A stretch of 10,155 bases of DNA, taken from Euperipatoides rowelli (lineage: Eukaryota > Onychophora > Udeonychophora > Euonychophora > Peripatopsidae). A program made the position numbers and the translations under genes. Below the pieces are notes generated by a model. That model saw nothing but the letters and a program-made list of their open reading frames with translations, had not been told where the DNA came from and made no database searches. The stretch lies in the NCBI GenBank assembly GCA_003024985.2, contig PXIH01S0023556.1. The stretch is one strand, 5' to 3'. Shown piece by piece: positions 1-5,942 of the stretch (within the stretch, counting starts at the first letter, position 1; each line of letters opens with the position of its first letter).

Positions 1-224
1 ATTGTTACCAGAATAAAAATATATTATGAAGATAATAAGCTGTCTTAGTCTTTTCTCATGCTTGGTTGCCATTTTCTGACTATCTTATGTTTTGCAGGGG
101 TATTTTCTGAAATCTGACTGCAAACTCATTATCAGGTTAGGAATTGGCTCTTGCTCTCACCAGCAAGAAGCAATTTCTAATCAGTAATCAGTGTTCTCAA
201 TACATTGCGAAGACACGGCTTACA
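1..224 (-). repeat. 3' LTR, start visible, far end cut by window edge
   Basis: On the minus strand the sequence directly after the polypurine tract begins TGTAAGCCG, the TG start expected of an LTR. An AT-rich TATA-like stretch lies at about 15-30, close to the window edge, so R and U5 probably continue outside the window. A TGGTAACA string at 3-10 on the minus strand could be an LTR end (TG...CA), giving an LTR of about 222 bp, but with no flanking sequence to show a target duplication this cannot be decided. No second copy of this sequence was seen in the window. Inferred from position rather than from an LTR pair. Confidence 0.6.
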
Positions 225-240
225 GTCTCTTCCCCCTTGT
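225..240 (-). other. Polypurine tract (plus-strand primer site) of the retrotransposon
   Basis: The minus strand reads AAGGGGGAAGAGA (238 to 226), one C, then the TGTAA that opens the LTR. A purine run of this kind just upstream of the 3' LTR primes plus-strand DNA synthesis in LTR elements. The stop codon of pol (242-240, TGA) touches it, so there is essentially no 3' untranslated spacer and no room for env. Confidence 0.75.
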
Positions 241-694
241 CATGTTTCTTCTGAAGGGAAAGTAATGATAGGTGTATTTCGGTCATTATCTGGATTTTTG
301 CTATGCATAGGTATAGGTTGATCGTTAGTTTCATCGTCTACTATATAGTTTCTTTGTACATAAGGTTTTAATTTGTCAACATGTACCTTTTTTGTTGATT
401 CTGGGTTCTTTATGTCTTGTATTATGTAGTTGGTGAGTCTAGTCCTTCTGATTACAGCATAAGGTCCCGTGATGGCCAGCAAAACTAGTTACACCAAGGC
501 AAAGAACTGGGTCTCCTATATTAAATTTTTGAAGGTGTCGCCCTCTATTTTTTCTCCTAGCGTTAGTAATCGATGCTTCTTGCAAATTGGAGAAGACTTC
601 CGACTTTGCAGCCTCTAGTCTTTCCATTATGCAGTCCACTAGTTGGATTCTTTCTAAGTTATTTTCATTTTCCTCTAAGTTGAGCTTGGAGAAT
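240..694 (-). pseudogene. pol: Integrase C-terminal region with GPY/F module (pol 3' end)
   Basis: Two frames share this stretch. The upstream frame (about 694-439) carries a region rich in Leu, Glu and Lys, a basic RRKNRGR patch and then FNIGDPV, which matches the start of the small beta-barrel domain after the core. From about 488 a second frame (to 240) carries GPYAVIRR and ends VHVDKLKPY, the hallmark of the GPY/F module found at the integrase end of many gypsy and gammaretroviral proteins; it helps multimerisation and DNA binding. A frameshift lies between 491 (TAA in the GPY frame at 491-489) and about 485. The last residues before the stop at 242-240 are acidic and polar with no chromodomain signature. 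Another frame change near 690 separates this piece from the catalytic core. Non-functional as written. Confidence 0.85.
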
Positions 695-1171
695 ACGTCA
701 TATTGGTGAAATCCATGTAAAATGGCACTTGTTGTGTGCCGCTGTAGACCATATTATTTATCACCTGCATCAGGTATGGAAACATTACGTCCCAGTCTGT
801 GAATTTTCTGTTGCAGTAGTGCGATATTAAGTTCAGAATTTTACTATTTATTCTTTCACTTATTCCATTGGAGCGTGGCCAATAACTTGTTGAGGTTATT
901 CTCTCTATTCCTAGTCTTTTATATAGTGTTGTCATTATATGTCCTACTAACTGAGGTCCCCTGTCTGATAAAATAGTTTTAGGCCCTCCGTATCATGTGT
1001 AAACAGTCTCTATGTAGTCTTTTGCTATAACGTGTGCTTCTTGGCTGGGTAGTGTCATTCGTGAGAAGTCGTCAGTGTATGTTATAATGTATTTGTTTCA
1101 TCTGTGTTATGGAGAAGGGACCTAAAATATTGATGCTGAGTTTAGTCATGCAGCTTGACAGTGGCTCCATT
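675..1171 (-). pseudogene. pol: Integrase catalytic core (DDE), mutated and interrupted
   Basis: The core normally joins retroelement cDNA to chromosomal DNA with an Asp, Asp, Glu triad. The first motif appears as SINILGPF in one frame, where families usually have Asp before the ILGP: the codon at 1131-1129 is AAT, Asn. The frame changes near 1092-1107, and the rest runs in one frame from 1097 to 675. There, the second Asp is in ILSDRGPQL (codon 965-963) and the Glu in GISERIN (codon 857-855), with WPRSNG between. The spacing is 36 codons, that is D-x35-E, normal for retroviral-type integrases. A TGA at 995-993 interrupts the frame just before YGGP, and a TGA at 1100-1098 borders the frameshift. 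The frame ends in TAG at 677-675, where the C-terminal piece takes over in another frame. Confidence 0.9.
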
Positions 1172-1502
1172 GCCTCAATAGGGTCTTTAATTATACTACG
1201 ATTCCTTCTTTGGCATTTTTCACAGCTGTTTATATGTATATGTCTTTGTCAGAAAATATTGTTTGCCATGTGAAATTTCTTTTTATTTTGTAAATTGTTT
1301 TTTCCAACGAGAAATGCCCTCCTCCAGTTAAGCTATCGTGATAGAAATATATAAAATCCGGTATGAGGGATGCTGGGACAACTGTTCTGTATGCTGTGCA
1401 GTTTGACTTTCCTAACTGTATTAGTTTCATTAATAACTGATTTTCATCTATGATAAAATTTTCATTATTTATTTTTCCTTGTTTTATTTTATTAATAAGG
1501 TC
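1172..1502 (-). pseudogene. pol: Integrase N-terminal HHCC zinc-binding domain, frameshifted
   Basis: From 1502 an open frame runs to TAA at 1232-1230. It includes a lysine- and asparagine-rich connector from RNase H, then HDSLTGGGH (His codons 1340-1338 and 1316-1314) and KTIYKIKRNFTW. This is the two-His half of the zinc finger that precedes gypsy integrase cores. The matching two-Cys half, CEKC (Cys codons 1224-1222 and 1215-1213), lies in another frame. The break falls in the alternating TA-rich stretch at about 1228-1240, a likely slippage site. A further frame change near 1494-1502 separates this piece from RNase H. Family identity is clear; the domain could not be made intact from this copy. 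Confidence 0.87.
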
Positions 1503-1960
1503 TAAACAGTATGTCTTTTTGTTGTTCTTGTTGCATTATTTCAATGGTGATGGGTTTATTTGTTTCGAGTGCATACAAAGTAATCACGTCTTCCTCGTGA
1601 CTATGCGAGAGCATATCTGCAAAACTGTTGAGCTTACCTGGAGTGTGCTCGAAGTGGATATCGTTTTGCAGTATATTTATCATCCACCTCACCATTAGTG
1701 AATTTGTGTCTTTTAATTCTAATACGTACGTTAGTGGTTTATGATCGGTCAATAGTATAATTTTATTGCCATAGGTCATATGTTTGAATTGGTCTAAGGC
1801 AAATACTATCGCCAGTGTCTCACGTTCTATCACCGAGTAATTTCTTTTTGCCTTATTTAGTCGGCGGCTGGCATACGCTATTGGCGGAAATTCTCCGTTG
1901 TCGTCTTTTGCTCCAAGACTGCGCCTAAGGATGTAAGTGAAGCATCTGTCTTTATGACAA
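1492..1960 (-). pseudogene. pol: RNase H domain of pol, split by a frameshift
   Basis: RNase H removes the RNA strand during reverse transcription. Its first Asp sits in FVIKTDASLTSLGAVL (codon 1946-1944), in the reverse transcriptase frame. That frame ends at TAG 1880-1878. The remainder is in the next frame, open from about 1909 to 1494: IERETLAIV holds the Glu, LLTDHKPLTY the second Asp (codon 1746-1744), and HTPGKLNSFADML the C-terminal His/Asp motif seen in gypsy RNase H (Asp codon 1617-1615). All expected catalytic positions are therefore present. The break maps to the four-A run at 1905-1908 on the minus strand and fits loss of one base. The frame ends at TAA 1494-1492, and another frame continues into integrase. 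Confidence 0.88.
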
Positions 1961-3074
1961 ATGGTCTGTCATATCTCGGAAAGGCTAGTAATGGGGCTGT
2001 CGTCAGTTTTTGTTTGAGAGTTTGAAAAGCTGTTTCAGCGTCACTGTTCCAGGTAATTTTTGTATTTCGCTTTTTTAATAAATCGTACAGAGGTGCAGCA
2101 ATCTCTGCAAAATTCGTTATAAACTTTCTGTAAAAGTTTAGGCTCCCTAGGAAGCTCCTTATTCCTTTTACAGTTTGTGGTCTGGCCAAATTTTGTATAG
2201 CTGTCACGCTTTTTTCTACAGATCGGCAGCCATTTTTGTCCACCATGTGTCCTAAATATTTTATGGACTGTCTGAACAGTTTGCACTTTGATGGCTTTAC
2301 TGCTAGATTGACTTTTTCGAGGGCAGTGAGAACCTCTTCTAACGTTACTAAATGTTCCTCGATATTTGGTGTATGTATGATATCGTCCAGGTAGACGAAA
2401 ACGTGACCTTTTAGTATGATTTTGTGTAGGCATTCTACCATTATTTTCTGAAATATAGCTGTTGACGTCACACATCCTTGGCAAAGACGAGCAAACTTGT
2501 ATTTGGCGAAGGGCACTGAGAATGCGAACTTTTTTTCGGCATCTTCAGTCAATTTGGCGTTGAAATAACCATTATTTAGGTCTAGGCTAATGAAGATATG
2601 CGCGCCCCCTCTAGCTTTTCTAGTATGTCTTCAATTCTCATGATTGGCTATTGTTCGGTGACAATTTATTTATTTTTCGCAAATCTAGACATATTCCGAC
2701 TTCCTTAGAGTCCTTCTTTAGTAACACGAGTACGGGAGAATTGTATGGGCTGTGTACTTTCTTTATTATTTGAGCCTTTTCTAGTTTGTCAAGTTGTAGC
2801 CTTAAAGGTTCATATAGCGTGTGTGGTATATGGTACTGTCTTTCGTAAATAGGGGTCTCGTTCTTAAATTTTGGCTCGTAGGGTGGTATATTTGCCCCAG
2901 TCATGATAGTCACGTCCTCTATGAGTATCTTTTTATGTTTATTTAATATCAGTTCTAGTGCATTTCTGTGTGTGGAGCTTAAGCCTAACTCGGAAGTCTT
3001 TAAGAGTCCAAATAGTTCATTCTCGTCATGTTTGTTGATGTTTAAGTTAGTTCCGCAGCAAATCTCATTTTTTT
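1950..3074 (-). pseudogene. pol: Reverse transcriptase of Ty3/gypsy type, two frameshifts
   Basis: Three frames carry one RT. Piece one (about 3074-2638) has a connector, then PPYEP, YNSPVLVLLKKDSKEVGICL and LDLRKINKL, the fingers region; it ends in TGA 2640-2638. Piece two (2647-2582) has RIEDILEKLEGA and ends in TAG 2584-2582. Piece three (about 2615-1878) has LDLNNGYF with the first catalytic Asp (codon 2582-2580), then RLCQGCVTSTAIFQ, the active-site box FVYLDDII (Asp pair at 2387-2382), KYLGHMV of the thumb, and the FLGSLNFYRKF connection to RNase H. The first break lies at about 2640-2655; the second at about 2605-2615, in a CGCGC stretch, and looks like two extra bases. All three catalytic Asp residues survive. 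The residues RLCQGCV depart from the usual Gly/Pro-rich box. Identity is secure; activity is not possible as written. Confidence 0.93.
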
Positions 3075-3652
3075 CTCGCGGACTCGCGTTTGTGATCTTG
3101 TGATTCTTTCTCGTTGAGTTGGAATACTATCGTCCATTTTTCGCAATTAATAAGTGCTTCGTACATAGTGCACATATCGAAGCCTAATATCATTTGAAAT
3201 GGCATTCTGGCCTGTAGTTTTACTACACATACTGGCTGTTTTATATTTTTATTCGCCACTCTGATAGTTATCACTGTACGTAAACCGTCTAGCGTTTTGT
3301 CCGAAACTGGCGATCTTATTGATACCGCCATTGTATTTCTGCGGAGCTGCATTGGATTAATACAGCTCTCGTCCAGCAGACAGTTCTCAGCGCCCGTATC
3401 TAGGAGAGTGTAAATCTTTTTTCCAAATACTTCCACTGTAATGATTGGCTTATCTTCATATGTTTCGGCGAACTTGATAATAGTATTTGTACTAGAATCA
3501 TTAATTTTTTGCTTTTGCTTATATGGCATTGGCTGATTAGTATAGATAGTTTTCACAGCTGTTTCAAACATACCCTTCGCCATTTTTTGTTCTTGTATGT
3601 TTGGATTTATGATGAGCGACTGTGACATTGTTACAATAATTTTTAGGATTAT
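3065..3652 (-). pseudogene. pol: Aspartic protease of pol
   Basis: This is the longest unbroken piece of the polyprotein's processing region. With the first Met at 3628, the product is 187 residues. Residues about 55-165 form a retropepsin-like domain: IITVEVFGKKIYTLLDTGAE has the active-site Asp-Thr-Gly at residues 77-79 (codons 3400-3392), and MILGFD at residues 146-151 matches the ILG-x-D motif near the second half of the fold. Retroelement proteases act as homodimers and cut Gag and Pol. The tail (residues 170-187) is charged and leads into RT. The frame opens after TAA 3655-3653, so the Met may not be a true start; the protein was probably made as part of Gag-Pol. It ends at TGA 3067-3065, straight after a seven-A run where the RT frame takes over in +1. 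The protease itself looks intact. Confidence 0.88.
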
Positions 3653-3755
3653 TTACCTTACATTTCCCTACTGGGTCATCTACTGTTAGTATTTGCCATA
3701 AGTTATAGGTAAGGAATTTGGGGGGATGTGTACGTGCATCAGGTAGTTTAGTCTC
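3564..3755 (-). pseudogene. Second linker piece upstream of protease, out of frame
   Basis: After TAA 3758-3756 the minus strand is open for 63 codons in the gag frame, ending at TGA 3566-3564. It includes HPPKFLTYNLWQILTVDD and a Lys/Asn-rich stretch. I recognise no domain. It sits between the basic linker (3990-3778) and the protease frame, and its frame overlaps the first codons of the protease frame. I infer that at least its upstream part was pol sequence before protease. A frame change somewhere in 3652-3566 would have to connect it. Low certainty, since AT-rich DNA can hold an open frame of this length by chance. Confidence 0.4.
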
Positions 3756-3777
3756 TTATTGTTCTAGGCCTACTATA

Positions 3778-3990
3778 CTATGTTAGTCTTTTTAACGTTT
3801 TGGGTCTTTTTTGTCTTTCTTTTCTTTTTGTTTTATTGGCTAATTGCCATTCTACGCCACGAGTTTTTGTGTCTTCCGCCTCGAGTAGTTTTGAGTCAAG
3901 TGGTCTGATTGGCTTATTGAGATTTTTCACTCCAACACTCACAGAACCTACGAGTGTTGGGCGGTAGAGTTTAACGGTGGTGTCCCAATG
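3778..3990 (-). pseudogene. Basic Gag-Pol linker frame without its own ATG start
   Basis: A 70-codon open frame, bounded by TAA upstream (3993-3991) and TAG 3780-3778. It lacks an ATG at its upstream end. The product begins HWDTTVKLYRPTLVGSVSVG and ends in a very basic tail (KTKRKERQKRPKTLKR). The frame is -1 relative to gag. A frameshift signal at 3975-3932 points from gag into this frame, so I read it as the first part of the Pol extension, between nucleocapsid and protease. No known domain is recognised. The basic tail could bind nucleic acid, which is inference. It stops 126 bases before the protease frame opens, so at least one further frame change has occurred. Confidence 0.55.
3932..3975 (-). 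promoter_or_regulatory. Candidate -1 ribosomal frameshift signal (slippery heptamer plus stem-loop)
   Basis: On the minus strand the gag-frame codons TTA AAC (3974-3969) are preceded by G, giving the heptamer G_TTA_AAC. GUUAAAC is a known slippery sequence (equine arteritis virus ORF1a/1b). After an 8-nt spacer (3968-3961) comes CCAACACTC (3960-3952), an 11-nt loop, then its exact complement GAGTGTTGG (3940-3932). A G-T pair could add a tenth pair at the loop side. A slip of -1 enters the 70-codon linker frame; without it the gag frame ends at TAG 3950-3948 inside the hairpin. All parts are seen directly; the function is inferred. Confidence 0.65.
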
Positions 3991-4013
3991 TTACCATCAG
4001 GGCTTGCCAGAGA

Positions 4014-4531
4014 TTATTTTCGGGGGCACCTACGTTCGATATGCCCTGCACCGTTGCAGTAGTAGCATACTATTGTCCTCCTATTTTTTTCTTTTTCTAT
4101 TAGCTGCTTATTTATCTTAACTAATTCGGCTACCTCCAATTTTAATTCCTGCATTTGCTTGTTTAAGTTTGGTTCATTAATGGGGCTTACAGATACTGCA
4201 TTACACTCTTTTTGTTTTTCCTCGTGCATTTTGAATTTGCTTTCTAACTCTTCTATGTAACTCGTACTTTCTTTTAAGCTAATTTCTCCGCCCCTAATGA
4301 GTTCTATGCTTAAATTTGGGACTAGGCCCTCTCTTTCTTTTTCTAATATCATGCGGTTATATTCAAGGAGTGGGATACCTAGGGGTGGCCTTAGTGGTTC
4401 TGCCAATGTGAATAGCCTAAGCCTGTAACTTACCGCAGCCTCCTCTCGCCCTTGGGTACAACTATTGAATAATTTTCGGGACAGTTCCTTATCTAGTTGT
4501 AGCGAGAAAAGTTGCCTCAAATCCTGCAGTC
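4014..4531 (-). pseudogene. gag: Gag: capsid C-terminal part and nucleocapsid with CCHC zinc knuckle
   Basis: An open frame from 4531 to TAA 4016-4014; read from the TTG at 4520 it gives 168 residues. The first 60 resemble a capsid C-terminal region (RQLFSLQLDKELSRKLFNS). Residues about 82-147 are rich in Glu, Lys and Leu and look like a coiled coil. Residues 152-165 are CYYCNGAGHIERRC, a C-x2-C-x4-H-x4-C zinc knuckle (4067-4026), which binds genomic RNA in nucleocapsid. The frame closes three codons later, but the same frame stays open beyond that TAA to 3950-3948, through the frameshift heptamer. I therefore suspect the TAA is a mutation and that Gag originally ended at 3948. The upstream capsid part lies in another frame, with the break at about 4515-4532. 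Confidence 0.88.
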
Positions 4532-4731
4532 ATTACTCCATTTTCAAATAATTTTACTGGCTAACCAGCCATGTATACGGCCTTAGCTTTACCTACTATC
4601 CTTTTTTCTAGTATAGACCGTGCTTGCGTGTCAGGCCATTTGTAATGTGCCCTGAGTGCTCTAAATTCTATTATAAAACGTTCAATTCCGAACACGTCAG
4701 GTGCCTCTAAAAGCTGGAAAGGGCTAGTTCG
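4527..4731 (-). pseudogene. gag: Gag: capsid N-terminal piece, interrupted by TAG
   Basis: This frame carries SPFQLLEAPDVFGIERFIIE, RALRAHYKWPDTQA and ARSILEKRIGSKAKAVYM, an amphipathic helical pattern with the aromatic and charged spacing seen in capsid domains of gypsy elements. An in-frame TAG sits at 4563-4561. After it the frame continues with KLFENGVMTAGFE up to about 4527, where the nucleocapsid-side frame takes over. A different frame upstream (4852-4724) supplies the likely amino end, so a second break lies at about 4727-4735. Assignment rests on position and helical character, not on an unmistakable motif. Confidence 0.65.
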
Positions 4732-4852
4732 GAAGAGGCGTCATGTCCACTATGTAAGGGCCAGGCATTTGACAGATCACATTTATGGGATTAATATACG
4801 GATCGTAAGTTTGGCGTGGGGGTGTCAAGTCATACATGCTCCTATCATTCAT
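4724..4852 (-). pseudogene. gag: Probable amino end of Gag (42 codons)
   Basis: An ATG at 4852-4850 opens 42 codons ending in TAG 4726-4724. The product is rich in Pro and Tyr (MYDLTPPRQTYDPY, then QMPGPYIVDMTPLP), unlike the helical piece that follows. It lies directly upstream of the capsid-like frame, so it is read as the Gag amino end. Another frame further upstream (about 4948-4853) is also open, with IVNNIPYVRTQTLPM, and could be coding too, which would put the true start higher. No matrix domain is recognised. Both open stretches are short and could be partly chance. Confidence 0.45.
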
Positions 4853-4980
4853 TGTGTGGGCCTGTGTCTCGGTTATTGTCGTGCATTGGTAACGTTTGGG
4901 TCCTTACGTATGGTATATTATTCACTATATTTGGACTCGCTTGCTCGGNATATTATTTTTCCTTCCTCTCCAAAATATAC

Positions 4981-5002
4981 ATTAAAAAGAAAAAAAAAAA
5001 AA
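4981..5002 (+). repeat. A-rich run marking the apparent 5' limit of the retrotransposon
   Basis: A short A-rich stretch ends in 13 A residues (4990-5002). Left of it the minus strand still shows gag-like open frames; right of it no coding-like frame remains and the DNA is markedly poorer in CpG. No LTR or primer-binding site lies nearby. It may be a deletion or insertion junction, or just a simple repeat in the element's leader. Confidence 0.45.
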
Positions 5003-5747
5003 GGAGATGAAAGAATGGCATCCTTTAGGATATAGCATCCGAATACAACAAAGGAATATAAAATTGGATTAATAATACTTAATCAATTATCACATACAGA
5101 TCTAAGGCCAATAGGCCTACTATGATTTTGGATCCTGCCTTGTAAGGTTAAGTAGAGAAGAAAACCTTGCTTATATAAAAACAATCCATGAAGCTATACA
5201 TAACCTAAAAAGTTATATGAAACACCTTTTTAATTTTTAAATTATTTTTTCAATTTTCTACCTATTAAAATTATTATTTTTTTATTCTTTAATACTTATA
5301 CTTACAATGTATTCATTGTTTCATTTTAAATAAGCAAAAAGGTGCATATATGTTTTTTTTTTTAATTTATGATGGGGGAATAAATAAAATATATTATAGT
5401 AGCCCGGAGAACCTAAAAATTATATGTGAAATGATTTATATAACAAGAAAAGAAGATACAGACCNGTAAAGATGATGTGCTTTTCCCAAGTTTTTACGAT
5501 ATAAATGGCCGTTTCTCCAATACCATGTGACCTAAAACAATGAAATTTGAACTAAGTCATCTCTTAACATAGATCTTGATGTTTACTGACTTATACATTT
5601 GTAGTCATAATAGAAAAAAATATGTCCCTTACCATAGCTACCCCCCTTAATACATGTTGGATAAGAATAGTTTTGTCTCTTTTATATTAATTATTTAAAA
5701 GATATTATAGTTTTAAGGTTAAAGATAGTTGAAATTGTTTATCATAA
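5003..5747. other. AT-rich non-coding stretch
   Basis: No frame longer than chance, no RNA gene and no LTR-like sequence is seen. One TAGGCCTA palindrome lies at 5112-5119. A loose direct repeat starting AACCTAAAAA occurs at 5202 and 5410. Single N at 5465. Confidence 0.6.
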
Positions 5748-5942
5748 CAGATGTAAATTACCGGTAATTAACAGGCATACTGTATTTCTAATGTCCGTAA
5801 TATTTAATTATTATTTTTAATATTAATTCATGTTGAATTATTATTTGTAATAATAATTCAATATTTGAATTGATATTTTTAATAACAATTCAGTATTTTG
5901 ACATTAGAAAAGTGGCTGCTAATTATCGATAATTTACATCTG
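5748..5942. mobile_element. 195-bp foldback/MITE-like near-palindrome
   Basis: The ends are inverted copies: CAGATGTAAATTA at 5748-5760 is matched exactly by its complement at 5930-5942. Just inside, each end has its own 14-bp palindrome (AATTACCGGTAATT at 5756-5769, AATTATCGATAATT at 5921-5934), placed symmetrically. The arms stay similar inward (both share TTCTAATGTC) and meet in a perfect 13-bp hairpin, TTGAATTATTATT / complement, with a TGT loop at 5846-5848. Nearly the whole unit is one imperfect hairpin, typical of foldback MITEs. No coding capacity. I see no clear target-site duplication outside 5748 and 5942, so the superfamily is unknown. Confidence 0.7.

Larger units (their letters stand above)
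1..4985 (-). mobile_element. Degenerate Ty3/gypsy-type LTR retrotransposon, 5' end missing
   Basis: Domain order on the minus strand is gag (zinc knuckle), protease, reverse transcriptase, RNase H, integrase, then polypurine tract and 3' LTR. Integrase lying downstream of RNase H is the Ty3/gypsy order; Ty1/copia has integrase before RT. The integrase ends in a GPY/F module and pol stops at the polypurine tract, so no env and no chromodomain is present. All protein domains are recognisable, but frames change many times and stops interrupt gag and integrase. The right border is set near the 13-A run at 4990-5002, beyond which no LTR, primer-binding site or gag-like frame is seen. The left border lies at or beyond position 1. 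I do not assign a clade; the typing as Ty3/gypsy is firm, the borders are inferred. Confidence 0.93.

Noticed and set aside
1-10. LTR terminus at the very left edge
   Set aside because: A TGGTAACA string fits a TG...CA end, but no flank is available to see a target duplication, so the end was left undecided.
1450-1698. Plus-strand open frame over the RNase H/integrase junction
   Set aside because: It lies opposite clear pol coding sequence and shows no domain; it is an antisense shadow. The same holds for 2903-3103.
2041-2484. Second minus-strand frame inside RT (147 codons)
   Set aside because: It fully overlaps the frame carrying YLDD and the RT thumb. It is basic and has no motif, so it is an out-of-frame shadow.
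3065-3075. Programmed frameshift at the protease/RT junction (A_AAA_AAA just before TGA)
   Set aside because: The heptamer is in phase, but a -1 slip leads to the wrong frame with a stop a few codons on. RT needs +1, so a simple indel in the A run is more likely.
4769-5035. Plus-strand open frames of 88 and 64 codons across the gag 5' end
   Set aside because: They cross an ambiguous base and end in a poly-Lys run coded by the A stretch, with no domain. They oppose the gag-like frame.
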